Below are positions 11,497-23,792 of a DNA stretch of 64,000 bases, in pieces. Position 1 is the stretch's first letter. Each line of letters opens with the position of its first letter. Source of the stretch: Coptis chinensis (taxonomy: Eukaryota > Streptophyta > Magnoliopsida > Ranunculales > Ranunculaceae); contig CM027377.1 in the NCBI GenBank assembly GCA_015680905.1, positions 31,892,501 through 31,956,500 on the forward strand, in the 5' to 3' direction. The notes under the pieces are model-generated. The model was not told the origin of the DNA and made no database searches. It saw only the letters and a list, made by a program, of their open reading frames with translations. A program made the translations under genes and the position numbers.

Positions 11497-12780
11497 GTCA
11501 GTAAGGAGGTTAGGGTTGTTGGGGATATACTCCAGAGTGAAATAAGGACTGGCATGGAAACAATAATTCAAGAGATTGCTCATGGTGGGATGAAAGGTGG
11601 CATGGAAAGTTCAGAGGTTGAGGTTGTGAAAGGGCCTAGAACAAGGAGTAGGAGTAGAACAAGGAGCAGAAGTTTAGAGGTTAAGGTTATGAAAGGAGCT
11701 ACAACTAGGAGCCTAAGCCCAAGGAAGCCAAGCAATGTAGGTGCTGATGCTAAACTGAAAACACCAACAAGGTCTTCCCAGAAGAAGTCTACCCCGAAGA
11801 AGTCTTCCCAGAAAAAGGTTCACTCAGAACCTAAGAAAGGGACTTCATCTGCTTCTAAGAAAGTTACCTTTGAGATTTCTCCTAGTTCCTCATATAAAAG
11901 AAAAAGAGCATTGGACAAGGATCAAAGCCTTGAAGTTGTGGGAGATACTTCAATACTTGCTCAGATTGAAAGAAAGAAAAGGAAAGTGGTCAAAGTTTGT
12001 GGTACTCGAGTTCAGCCATCTAGGGCAAGCAAAAATGAGGCTATAAAGGCTAGTGAGAGGCAAGACTTGAAGAAAAATATCAAATCAGTGAGAGAACAAG
12101 GGAAAGGGAGCTGAAGCTTAAGGAAGCTGAGATACCCAGACAAAGAAAGAAGTTAATTCAGGCTGAGTCAGATGAAGATGAAGATGTTGCACAACAACAA
12201 AGAGGGCAAAATGATTTGGAGTCAGTTGCTATAAGTGTTTTGCAAGAGATTAGTGAGGTCATACCCAAGGGGACATACCAAAAACATGGTGTGGAGCTGG
12301 AGGAGGACCTGGTGGGGGGTACAGGCTGCTATAGTACCTTATGCTGAATCTTCAATGCTTGATCATGTTCCCTTTTACTCTCCTTTGTTTTCTGCTTTTG
12401 TCCCTCCTCCTAGGGATCTTGATGGGGAATCATATCCTTTGGCTTCAGTTTTAGTCCTTCCTCCTAGTGATCTTGATGGGGAAGCAATCCTGAATAGAGA
12501 AATGAAAAAATTCAGTTTTGTTTCTCTATTGGCTGGAAGTGCAGAGCTCCCTAACATAACTGTATTGCCAGCCCTATCACCATAAGAAGTAAGCACTGAA
12601 CATGATGTGGCAGCTGTAGATGATGACAAGAACACTGTAGGTCAGCATGATGCTGGTGATGTGGAGGACCCTGATGTGGTACTCATTCACACTCAGATGG
12701 AGAAGGAAATGGATAAGAAAAGTGCAGAGAGTGGTCATAGAAGAAGAATGAGGGAGAAAAAACTGGAAAAAAAAAAGTAC
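11497..12780 (+). pseudogene. Ulp1-like transposon gene, basic middle region (frameshifted)
   Basis: After the acceptor at 11496 the frame encodes a long, very basic Ser/Arg/Lys-rich segment (RTRSRSRTRSRS, SSQKKSTPKKSSQKK, IERKKRKVVKV), of a kind that often gives nuclear localisation. The first frame ends at TGA 12112-12114. A neighbouring frame then continues with RELKLKEAE and an acidic stretch (ESDEDED), and from about 12330 another frame runs VPYAESSMLDHVPFYSPLF to TAA 12583-12585 and on to TAG near 12781. At least two frameshifts and two stops separate these pieces. DLDGE repeats (12419 and 12473) are an internal duplication. Confidence 0.6.
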
Positions 12781-12783
12781 TAG

Positions 12784-13042
12784 TTTATGGGAAGAGAAGA
12801 TGGGAAAGGACTGTGATTCATTAATCAAGGTTGCTATGTCATTAACCTTTTACAAGAAAACAACTACCACAGGTGAGGTAAATGTTGTCAATTATTACTG
12901 GAGAAAGTTCAGTAGGAAAAAGGATCAACAGAGCTCTCCAGATATGAGAGTTTTTAGGTATGATCAAGTTATTTCAGTGCATAATTTTCATTTGTTATAT
13001 GGAAGACAATGGGTGGATGGTGAGGTAATGAATCTACCATTA
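12784..13042 (+). pseudogene. Ulp1-like peptidase domain, N-terminal exon
   Basis: The frame at 12800-13042 reads VFRYDQVISVHNFHLLYGR and then QWVDGEVMNLPL. The QWVDGEVMN motif corresponds to the W-L-D/N-D-x-x-I/V-N entry motif of C48 (Ulp1/SENP) peptidases. A GTAATT donor follows at 13043. The matching acceptor lies 12.2 kb away at 25246, because a whole retrotransposon sits in the intron. Confidence 0.7.
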
Positions 13043-13105
13043 GTAATTTGCTCTAAAACTATCAGTAACTTGGTATTAATGTGCAAAGTAAATTACTACA
13101 GAAAG

Positions 13106-13110
13106 TTAAT
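13106..13110. other. Target-site duplication TTAAT (left copy)
   Basis: TTAAT at 13106-13110 precedes the 5' LTR and recurs at 25211-25215 directly after the 3' LTR. It fixes the LTR start at 13111 (TATGATAATAC), which aligns with TGTAATAATAC of the 3' LTR. Confidence 0.85.
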
Positions 13111-13641
13111 TATGATAATACAGAACTTTCTCAAGGACATTTCGGTAATATCGCCATGGCAGGTAATTTATATGGTGTAATTATTAGTATTTACTTGTTT
13201 AACTTATTTGGTGTAATATCGCCATTGCATGACTTTAATTTATATATGATGTCATGGAGGGTTGTGCATATATGTGAAATACCGATCTAGGGTAAGGGAT
13301 CGGTTAGCGGACGTTACCGAATATATTTTGGAAAGGTGTTGTGTATATGTCTTAATGGAGTTGTATATTTGGTTCGCGTTGTATATAGATAGGTTTTGGT
13401 TTTCAAACTATGGAAAGTTATATATAACTTGACAGGGTTGATATATGAATATTAGGTTATTTTGTTTTTCAGGTTATGACAAATTTTAGGTATATGAAAT
13501 GTTGAAAATACAAAGGAAACTCTGCCAGATTTTTTGTAGAAAAAAAATATATGATGGTTTATCGTTGATTTTATATTATTAATATTGAACGTAGTCTTAT
13601 TAACGCCTCATAATCTTTATTGAAGATTTTGGGGCGTTACA
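13111..13641 (+). repeat. 5' LTR, internally deleted
   Basis: The first 100 or so bases match 16960-17059 and the last 415 or so match 18626-18951 plus 25086-25210, ending GGGGCGTTACA. About 1.57 kb of the 3' LTR is missing here, and a short filler (TGTAATATCGCCA, about 13213-13226) sits at the join. I count roughly 18 mismatches over the shared 525 bp by eye. Confidence 0.85.
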
Positions 13642-13644
13642 GAA

Positions 13645-13656
13645 TGGTATCAGAGC
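13645..13656 (+). other. Primer binding site, initiator-Met tRNA type
   Basis: TGGTATCAGAGC lies three bases after the LTR end, in the standard place for minus-strand priming. It is the usual complement of the plant initiator-Met tRNA 3' end. Confidence 0.9.
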
Positions 13657-13831
13657 TTAGGCTTTAGATTCGAATTGGGCAAGGTATTCAATTGTTTAAG
13701 TTTTTAGTTTTAGTTTAGTACTCTATTATGTGATATTTGGAATTCTGGAATGTTCTTCATGGATGATTTTGTGAAGATGATGGTCAGCAGTGTTCGAGGT
13801 TTGCTGGTCATTGATCCAGGTATTTTAAATT

Positions 13832-13965
13832 TGCCCGTGGGGGCAGTGTCATTTAAATTTGCCCGTGGGGCAGTGTCATTTTAATTGCTCGTGGAGCACT
13901 GTCATTTAATTTGGACGTGGGTCGTTGTCATTTAATTTGGTCGTGGGCCATGCTATTGTTTATTA
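13832..13965 (+). repeat. Short tandem repeat, about 30-bp unit
   Basis: About five degenerate copies of (T)GCCCGTGGGGCAGTGTCATTTAAATT follow each other. Related pieces recur near 14222-14262 (CCCCGTGGGGCGTGG). It lies in the untranslated leader of the retrotransposon. Confidence 0.75.
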
Positions 13966-15083
13966 TTCTAAATAATTGTATATGCTCTAGGGTGTTTGGA
14001 AGATGCTTCGTTGTGATTCCTTGCAAATAATTCTTTATATAAATCGTTAGCGCTAGCAAAGAATTATTTAGGATGATTAAATTGACTTTGTCTCTTAGAG
14101 GTTATGGGGTTTCTAAGACATGAGGCTTTTTAATGCAATCCGGGAAAATTACATATATTTTCTGAACATCCCGTTTACTTTTAAGTGTTGAGTATAGTAG
14201 TTTAATTTTGGCTCTATTTCAATTCCCCGTGGGGCGTGGTTATTTAAATTTTTCCTGCGGGGACTTGTTGTTTATGTTACTTGAAAGGTTATGAAATGAT
14301 TGGCTATGAAATATCAAATCCGAATTTATCTTATCTGTATAAATTTCTTTTATCTGATCTTTGTTGTCTCATGATTCTATGTTTCTTTACCTTCTTATGA
14401 TTCAGTTTGTTGTGTTGTTTGATTTCCATTTGAGTGTAATTATTTTAGTTGTTGAGCTGTTTAGTTAGTGAATGTTGATAACTTATAATTTTTCTTTGTG
14501 TATTTGGGTAACTGCTCAACTAGTAGTTGGAGTATGTATCCAAAATAGTCATTCTATGTGCTAGCTGTTTATAGTAGACTAGTAGTTGTTGTGTGTAGTT
14601 TTATTATACTCGATATTCGTGACTTTTAATTTTTATTTTCATGGTACCTCTTGTTGAAATGGTTGATAGATTGATGGTTTCAATTATTCCTAGTGGATGG
14701 TATGGTTGTGTTTTTGTTTATGTAATGGTAAATGTACCATATTTTGTTTGCTTGCTTACTGATATTACTTTTCATTTGAACCTAAATTCTAGAATATGAC
14801 GTTGGTTTTTATGGATGAATTTCCACAAATATTATGTGACACACTATTGGGGTATCATGAATGGTGGTTTCTACATATTGATGTCTATTTTTTTGAACTA
14901 CTGTCATAGATTATTAGATGTAACTTTGATCTGGTTTGAAGCGTGGTTGTTATTCGTGGGTTTGACTATGGTTTTATTATTGTCTAAGATATTACCTTAT
15001 TAGTTGTTTGTTTCATAAACTGGTTATTGGTTTTATTATAATTTTAAAATCGGGTGCTCTCCAATGCTATGGACTATATATCT

Positions 15084-15211
15084 GCAGGTGCCGACTAGCA
15101 AAGTCGGTAAAACCTTTGGGTGATGATACCAGAGGTCTGGGGCTCAAACCCCGCCAGCATCAAAGAGTTACTGATCTCATTTAAAAATAGGCTTACCAAT
15201 CAAAAAAAAAA
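15084..15211 (+). mobile_element. tRNA-derived SINE
   Basis: The 5' part looks like a degenerate tRNA: an A-box-like GACTAGCAAAGTCGG and a B-box-like GGGCTCAAACCCC, the pol III internal promoter elements. It ends in an A-run (15202-15211). A perfect 15-bp duplication ATGGACTATATATCT flanks it (15069-15083 and 15212-15226). It is 128 bp and sits in the body of the LTR element. Confidence 0.9.
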
Positions 15212-16931
15212 ATGGACTATATATCTTTGTTATGGTTAGTTTGTACTCTTCGAGACGAAATAGGCATTCTGCCCTCTTTTGTTTTATGAGAAGCATTTCG
15301 GGAGGTGGGAAGGATCGAGCCCCACTGGAATATGTTATATCAATTGCCAGGATACAGTGAGTGTCAGCTTGCAATATTGGGAGTCATATATTTTTATTCC
15401 TCGCAAAGCATGTGTTCTTAGCTTCTGGACATTGAGGTACACTCTAATTTTATATTTGAGGACCATATTTCTAAAAGGTGAGTAGAATGAAATAATTTAG
15501 AATATATTCGAGGTTAATTTGATAACTATCTTGTGTAAGCTTGGGTTATTCTAGTTATGCTATTTTGTGCGAGTTTATTTATTCAGAAGTGAGTCTTTAG
15601 ATATATCGTTGTCGTTATTCAATTAGTTGTGGTTGTGGTTTGGCTTGTAGTTGTATGTTATTTTGTTGATCGAAAATGTGTGTCATGGGTTGCATTTTAA
15701 ATTGTCCGAGTTTAAGTTAGTTAATGACTAACCAGCTGGTGTGCATGTGTACAGGAGGTGTTGGCTTTAACATTAAGTTGGTAGTAAAACTTTTTATTTG
15801 TTAGAACTTGACACCTATCTAATTGACAAGCTTCAGTGGCTTTGTTTCACCTCTTACTTGCGTAGGATGTTAATAGTGCTTTTTGAGGAGGAAGCTTATA
15901 CATGCGTTGGAATATGAAGATGGATACAAGCCAAAAAGGGGATGCCACCTCTTCTTTAGATAGGCCCGAACTTATCTTGAGAAGGATTGGAACAACACCA
16001 AATCTGGCGGAAAAATAACAGGAAAGATTAAGAAGAAAGCATGGTCGGCTATCCTGATGATCAAACACAACTTTAATTGATTCATGGATGCAGTACGTGT
16101 GCTGACTGGTGCTAGCTTGGTTGTCGGTATCATTTCCTTTTAATTTACTAATCTATACTCATGGCTTTGGGGTTTTATTTGATTGTATCTTTATTTGATC
16201 TTATTGCATGAGATAGTTGTATTGATCTTTTCTTGTTCAATATAAGTATGATCAGGGAAGATGCAAATATGGAGAGTGTGTCGTTACTTGTATTAGTTAT
16301 TCTAAACGCCGTGATTTCGTTTTTTGCCGAGAAGCTTTACTACCAGCAAAGAACTAAGTCGATACTTAATCGCCTTAACCTGTCTAAATGCCCACTGGCA
16401 ATGGTGGTACACTTTAAGTTCAAATGAGTTAGATTGGTTATTATGATTGGAGAACTAATAAATGTGTACAGGATAATAGGTACGGCATAATTTCTTGGGC
16501 TCAAGGTCAGGTATGTGATTTAGTTAACTACTCATTATAGTTATCATTGGTGTAACTTGAACTAGTTTACATGGTTCGCAAGAAAACCGTTTGAATTGAA
16601 CTCGTTAGGATATTATGGCAGTTTTGAAAATAGAATTTTCATAACAGTTTGGAAGTTTTGCAAATTTTTGTCCGACTTTCATATGTTATTTAATTTGGTG
16701 TCTTTTCAAATTACAATGGCTTTGTATGGTTAATATGTCAATTTTGTATTGAAGTGAAATATTATGTTGAATCCGGAATAAGCTAAACTAATATTTAAGT
16801 GACAGTAGTACTGGTTTATGCATTATCTTTCAGCATGTGTTTAGTGGTTGCTCATAATTTATTAATGTTGGTGAAGCGACACAAAATCCATTGGTGGAAC
16901 TTTGCTTATGAAGTTATGTTTTAAATTTTCG

Positions 16932-16959
16932 GGACGAAATTTCTACAAGCAGGGAAGAA
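16932..16959 (+). other. Polypurine tract of the LTR retrotransposon
   Basis: GGGACGAAATTTCTACAAGC followed by AGGGAAGAA directly precedes the TGTAATAATAC start of the 3' LTR. Confidence 0.75.
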
Positions 16960-18921
16960 TGTAATAATACGGAACTTTCTCAAGGACATTTCGGTAATAT
17001 TGCCATGGCAGGTTATTTATATGGTGTAATTATTAGTATTTACTTGTTTAATTTATTTGGTTAGTTACACAAATATTTTAGGCTATATTACTGTTCGATT
17101 TATGTACCACTTATGTTAGTGGGCCTATTCAATTGTACTGGGCCTGTTCTTTATATTAGGCTTGTTATATTGTATTGGGCCTTTTCTATTGTTTTGGTTT
17201 TCTGGGCTTGTTTTTATGTTGGACCGTTTTATTTTATTGAGCTTGCTTTTGTCTTTTGGGCCTTGTTCTTTTGTATTTTGGTTTCTGGGGCTGGACACAT
17301 AGAAAAAGGGGGTCGGCAGGAGAGAAAAAAGGGGGGGGGGGAAAAAAAAAAAAAGAAAAGAGGTCGGTAGAGAAAAGGGAGAGAGAGGTACACCTCCTAC
17401 TCAAACAAAAAGGAAAAGAAAAGGGGAATTATGGAGGGGGGCTGGTGGATCTTTTTCTTTTCTACACTTGAGCTGGAACAGAAAAAGAAAATAAAAGGGG
17501 GAGTATGGGATGGCATGCAGGTACGAAGGAGTAACTCGAATTTTTGAGAAGGAATTACCACCTTTATGTATTCTCGGCAGTTAATGAACGGAGAAAAAAG
17601 TTAAAGTGCGGGTCTTTTAAATACAACAAATATGGTAGCTAGGAAGCTAGCTGAACATTGGAACATTGGAAGTTCTTCCTGAATCTTTGGTGGTTTAAAA
17701 GGCGTCAGGTAAGTAAACTTTAATATTGTATATTGTATACATTAAATTGCATGTATACCTTCAATTACAGTTTTTATTCTTGATTTAATGCGATTAATTA
17801 TATACAATTAATTAGTTATGTACAATTAAATTGATTAAATGTTTTCATTCTGTACAGTGGGTTGTTATGATAATGTTAATTAATTTTATATTGATAACGT
17901 ATAACGTACTGGGTTGATTCTAATTTAGTAGTAAACCCGATTAAGTGGTACACTTGTAAAGATTTTATAAGAAAACGTTATTGGTATGTTCGTTAATATA
18001 CAATGACGGTGGAGCCGTAAATAGTTATAGCGGGTTCAATTAGTGATTAGTTACGGTAGAACCGTGAATAGTTGTTAACAGAGAAACAAATATAGAAAAA
18101 GGCGTACGTAGGCAACCACCCGGCTCAGCTGTTTCCATAGGAAAACCCCTACCCCTTTGAAGAACCGGATGTTTTTATATTCTTTTACCGTTGTTTAGTT
18201 TGGACATGAAAAGTATATAAATGTGCGGGTTATGCATAGAAAGATTGATTTATCTTGAAGGCTAATGCTTTTCTTGAGTTTATGTTAATCGATGCACTTA
18301 CGATGATTTAATAAGCAAACGGTAAGTTTTTGTAAGCAGCTAAAGGTACGTGTCAACCTTGTCTTTTGTATTCAATTTCATTTCAAGTTGATTATTATAT
18401 ATTGACTTCGTATCTAATGTTGATCGTCGGAGTGTAAACGGACAGGGACGAACAGGTCCCTCCATATCGAGATCTATAAGGTGAATACATACTAAAGATT
18501 CAAGGTGAAACTTCAAGAAACAAATAAACATCTTGAAAATGTAGCGGAGGGTTAAGTAACATTAATAGCGGTTACAAATAGTGGCTTATTAATTCATTTA
18601 TTTCTATGTAAATTATTGTAGCTTGTATTGCATGACTTTAATTTATATATGATGTCATAGAGGGTTGTGCATATATGTGAAATACCGATCTAGGGTAAAG
18701 GATCGGTTAGTGGACGTTACCGAATATATTTTGGAAAGGTGTTGTGTATATTTCTTAATGGAGTTGTATATTTGGTTCGCGTTGTATATAGATAGGTTTT
18801 GGTTTTCAAACTATGGAAAGTTATATATAACTTGACAGGGTTGATATATGAATATTAGGTTATTTTGTTTTTCAGGTTATGACAGGTTTTAGATATATGA
18901 AATGTTGAAAATACAAAAGAA

Positions 18922-18951
18922 CACTACTAAAAGAAGGAAAATACAAAGGAA
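18922..18951 (+). repeat. Short extra copy of the CACTA terminus next to the element
   Basis: CACTACTAAAAGAAGG follows a first copy of AAAATACAAAAGAA (18908-18921). Then AAAATACAAAGGAA (18938-18951) precedes the real element end. The retrotransposon's other LTR has the flank once and no CACTACTAAAA. Confidence 0.8.
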
Positions 18952-18964
18952 CACTACTAAAAAA

Positions 18965-19680
18965 AGTGACACAAGAAGTCACTTGTGTCACTTTTGAAAC
19001 TAATTCTGAAGTGACCTATAAGCCCCCGACACGTAAAGTTCTACCAAAAGTGACACAAAAGCCTTACTAAATGTGTCACTTTTTGTTAATTAAAGTGACA
19101 CTTAAGAATAGCCTCTTGTGTCACTTTTAAGAAAGAGTGTCACAGTGCTTGTCAAAAGTGACACTAGTTGTATCCATTTTGGACCAGAGTGGGACATAAT
19201 TTCGTCAAAAGTGACACATTAAGTATACTAGTTGTATCACTTTTGGACCAGAGTGAGACATAAATATGTTAAAAGTGACACATTAAGTATACTAGTTGTA
19301 TCACTTTTTTACCAGAGTGAGACATAAGTACGTCAAAAGTGACACATTAAATATACTAGTTGTGTCACTTTTGGACCAGAGTGAGACATAAGTACGTCAA
19401 AAGTGACACATTAAGTATACTAGTTGTGTCACCTTTTGACCAGAGTGAGACATAAATACGTCAAAAGTGACACATTAAGTATACTAGTTGTGTCACTTTT
19501 GGACCAGAGTGAGACACAAGTACGTCAAAAGCGACACAAAAACCCTTTACTTCTTGTGTCACTTTTGGGAATCAACTCCATGTAACTCGTATGAAAAAGA
19601 AAGCGACACATAAGAGTGGTCAGTTGTGTCACTTTTAATAGATATTATCTCACTTTTTCCAAAAGCGAGACAAATGATTT
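18965..19680. repeat. Left subterminal repeats of the CACTA element
   Basis: AAAGTGACACAAG-type motifs occur in both orientations (AAAAGTGACAC and GTGTCACTTTT), often as near-palindromic pairs. From about 19204 to 19523 they form five units of exactly 64 bp (GACACATTAA at 19213, 19277, 19341, 19405 and 19469). Confidence 0.9.
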
Positions 19681-22227
19681 TTTTTTTAAACTTTTTCTCA
19701 TTTTTATATTCGATCATATTCATTTCTCAACCTGCATCCTATACGTCATAACCAAAATCTCATTAACCTGCTTTATGACAGAAACAACATCCACATACAT
19801 TTATCAAAACATCACAACCAAAATCACTTTAACCTACTTTATGATACGGAAACAACATCCACTCGAGAAGAAAGAAACAACATTCAAAACAATTAACTTC
19901 TATTGATTTCATCGATCGAACCAAGTATTTATCATCTAGTTTGACTCCCAACAAAAGAAGTCATTCCAATACCAAAAAAAAAAAGTTACATAGCGCCAAT
20001 ACTATCCTAGCAATATCTTAGTTTGTTGTGCGCACTTCCAACACCAAAAAACCTAGCAGCCATTTATTCATCTGTTAATCGATCCATGCACCTGCATCAT
20101 ATCATGAAGTCGTCATTCCACTATGACTAGTATATAAAATTAAAAAGCAAGTGAATCAAGAAAACTTTATAGTAAAATGAGAAAATGGAGGGCGGGGTTT
20201 AAATTTTTACCTTGACAAAAAGCTTGAGGTGAGTATGATTCATCAGATTGGGGAGCAAGTTTTTTGGTTTTCTTGCTTTTCCCTCCATAAAATTGATACC
20301 CTACACAACACACCGAACGACAACAAAATGATCTATCAAGTTAAGAAAAAATTTGCCCAACGTGAAAAGATTAATTAATTGAGTTATTCTCGAAGACTTT
20401 AGAAACAAAAGCACCACTTCTACAATCAAGACATGTGTCTCATGCCTTATAATGAATACTATATATCCACATAATCATATGAAATTGACATAACATACAT
20501 TCTCATGGATAGAAAGCAGTATACAAGATGAGATTATTGCCTACAACAATGGAAACAAACAAACTTCTTCATATCAGTAACACACACGCAAGAGTACGTA
20601 ATGTAGAAATTACCTTGCCTTCAAACATATCTCTACCAACAAGCCACATATATGAAGAATTCTTCCAACCACACACCTTGGAAAACCATCAGCCAATTGG
20701 GTCTTTCTACTCATTTCTTCAACCTACAATAATTAGTAACAACTCAACAATGAAAGCTCATAGAAAAATCTATATCATTCCACAAAACCTTAACAAGATG
20801 AATAAAAATCTTTATTAACCTTGTTTTTAAATTGTGAACATATTATATGGCAATATGACTAAGGCTTAGCATCCTAGCTAGTTACCAAAATTTATGTTCT
20901 AAGCTGTTATAGGTCATCCCCAAGCCATTACAGGACATTGACATCATACTCACACATGTCCTTAATAGAAAAAATCAAGTACCTAAGATGACACTCACCA
21001 AGCCTACACCTATGACTCGTAAATCAAGCAAGTGCTTGAACACATGCTCTTGCATGTAATGGTCTAAGTTCACGCATGTTATACGGTAAATGTGAAACTA
21101 TCGTCAAACGACTCAATCAGAATCAAGACAAAATGAATTGAAAGCCACGAAACTACACACACACAATCAGAATCAATGAATAATTTTAATCTAAGTAATT
21201 GGCCATTCCCATAACCCAATTCAAACTCTAAGTATGTTAAAACTGAGTTCTAACACATCATTGGTGTTGCCCGACCTGAGAATTTAACAAGCATACAACA
21301 AGCAACTATGCTAGGAATATGTATTAGAAATAAATACTTACCTGCACTTAAGCTTCCATGAAGCAGTTACCATACTAGGTAAGGTGACAAAGTGAGGGAT
21401 TTATTCTCTCTTTTGTCCGGCTCCTTTCTAAGTAGGGTGTGTAAACTTAAGGTTCAAAGATATAAATAGAAGCTTGAAGTGGCACAAGCACCTTCAATTC
21501 CAACAACCAATTAATTCTATAAGAGAATAAGGCATTAAGTTTCGCATATTAAAAATAATCTCTACAACACCCTCTTTAATCACTAGTGCATAGTCTATCA
21601 TAATTAAATGGTCTCCATGATAATATATTTGAGAAACATAAACTTCTATTGTAACCCACAAACAACTTACTCATATAAGCCAAGGTGACCTCTTTCGCCT
21701 AAACAAAAGTGTAAAACTAGTCGACTTACTCTTGAACTGGGGGACTAGATCAGTGTTGTACCAAGAACTTAGGCCATTCATATTGGTCTTCATGGATGTA
21801 AGCAGGTATGTAAGAAAAAGGTCATTATAGCAAATTAAAAGTTTATTGAATGGTTTACAGATGTGATGGTCTCCATCAGACCAGAGCAATATAACACCGA
21901 AGTACACTTAAATGACTACTAAGCAACATAATTACTTTTAGAAAAAAAAAATGGGAAAAAGTGTGAAAATAAACCAATCTTACTTAAATATCACAACAGG
22001 AAACCAAAGTGTGAAAATAAACCACCATACCCAAAGAACCGAAATCTCTAGAGGAAACACCAAGCCTTTCCTTCTATGTAGATCTTATATCTGTATAAAA
22101 ATTTCAGGAAAAAAAGTCCAAAAACCTCATAATTTCAATGAGAGAATATGTCAAAACAATCTCTAAACAAAAAAAAAAGTTATAATCTAAACTGAAGCTC
22201 AACGCAAGTAAAAGCTTACACACTTAC
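19681..22227. other. CACTA interior without recognised genes
   Basis: The sequence is AT-rich. Two minus-strand stretches look like exons (about 20210-20310 with a GTAAAA donor, and about 20610-20720 with a GTAATT donor, translating to WKNSSYMWLVGRDMFEGK), but I cannot assign either to a family. The open frames of 70-96 codons here have no family character. Confidence 0.35.
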
Positions 22228-23300
22228 CTATGGTTGCATTGGTCTGCTAAGTTGGATTTCCTGTAACCTCTTACTCTTTCAGCACCCCAATCCTAGAAAT
22301 CTCTGGGTTAACTTGTGTATTTAAGCTACTGTGACATATAGTAAGAAGAGCATTTTTTATCATTCCACTATCTTCATATTAAAATTTTGTATGCAACAAA
22401 TGGAGTCGTACATTAAGAATAATATCTGATCATCACCACTCATCATATATATATTTTAATTGCAGTAGCAACTGATTTTTGCTATAGTTTTGGCATATGC
22501 AACAATGCACTTCACAACAATGAGTATGTAACTTAGAGTGCTTATTTAATTCTTACCTGAGCATAGAGACATGCATTCCAGTCCACTTTGTCCGTAGTCT
22601 TACATTTGAGTAGGTCCTGCCTTGTCTTCAAAACTCTAGGGTTTTCTTTCCAGTAAGCGTATGGTTCCCGTTCTGTCCACTTAACCTTGTCATTCCCTTC
22701 TTTGAGTTTCTCCAACAAGAACTCCCAGGGATTTATATTAATCTCAGGCCTGGTTAATATATGCAAATCATAACAATGCATTTGGAAAAAGAATTTGAAC
22801 TAGAAATTTTTTCTTTCGTGATTTGTAATGAAGCTCTATATGGTATATAGTAGTATTTAATTTTCTTAACACATACTCTTTTCTTTTGTAGAGAGGAGAG
22901 AAAATTTGCAAAAGAATAAAATGTATGATAAATTGAACTTGTATCACATAAACAAAACATTGTCCTTTAAATTGTAACACACCTGCAGGGGGTGTAGGGT
23001 GAAAAGAAAAAAAGAAAAAAAGAAAAAGTGTAGAAGCCTTACCAACCCGAGAATGACCAATCAGGAAACACAATGTCCAAAGTTGCATCATCTGGCAAGA
23101 ATCACGTAAACAAAGGCGTGAAACTGTGGCATTGGGTTCTGTGTAAGAATCTTTCATGATAACTGGATTGTCATCACAATTAAACATAAGATCTAAATCA
23201 AGTAATTTTTTTGGGTACAATTTAAGTAGTTGTAATATGCCCCATGGGGTGAACACATGTCTTGTTTGGTATGCTCTGCGATATATTTCCACAAAAGCTT
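22228..23300 (-). pseudogene. Captured GT90 (DUF821, O-glucosyltransferase-like) gene fragment, three exons
   Basis: On the minus strand the exons are about 23300-23043, 22749-22557 and 22292-22228. They carry AYQTRHVFTPWGILQLLKLY, LMFNCDD, the W-S-F-S-G-W core, PEINI-PWE with EREPYAYWK, RTRQDLLKC-like KTRQDLLKC, and GYRKSNLADQCNHR. These are hallmarks of plant GT90/DUF821 proteins related to protein O-glucosyltransferase. Introns are kept: the exon 1 to 2 join TCGGGTTG|GTAAGG...AACCAG|GCCTGAG restores GWPEI in frame. A frameshift and a stop lie in exon 1 after PNATV. The fragment lacks the protein's N- and C-terminal parts, so it cannot encode an active enzyme. Confidence 0.8.
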
Positions 23301-23792
23301 TTCCATTTCAGATGAATATAATATAATATAATGATATATTTCCTTTTGTTCTAGTTTCAAAAGGACTCTTAATTTCAAATAAAATGAAGCAGTACCATCA
23401 CTAGACTCACATTAGAATTTGAACAAGAACTAGACTCACATCCCATGCTCCAAAGATCACACAACTGTCTGGATCACTGAATTCACTAAGATTGGCATTG
23501 TTGGCAATTTTGTAGTAAGGTAAAGTAGCTTTACTGATGTCGAAGTGTGTAAACTTCTATGATCATCTCAATAGGGTTCCTAATTCACTGTTGTCACCTT
23601 GATTCCGGCTCCTATTCTTGTTTCGTTTTGAACTTACAAGCTAAAATTCACTATTGTAATCTCATAGATTTTAAACTGGTGCAGTTTCGTGTTTTATCAG
23701 AGTTGCTAAGCTTGTAAACAATTTCATATGTGACGTACAACAATATCAAGAGTATAAGAGGGAATTAGGAGAAAACTTTACCTTGTGCTTAC

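Noticed and set aside
15086-15165. Possible tRNA gene
   Set aside because: The A/B-box-like sequence does not fold into a full cloverleaf by eye, is followed by an A-tail and lies between 15-bp target duplications, so it is a SINE head.
17113-17471. Frames of 71-85 codons
   Set aside because: They arise from a GGGCCT-rich and A/G-run part of a retrotransposon LTR.
19204-19523. Regular short repeats that might suggest a CRISPR array
   Set aside because: The 64-bp units are repeated throughout with no unique spacers, and lie next to a CACTA end in a plant genome.
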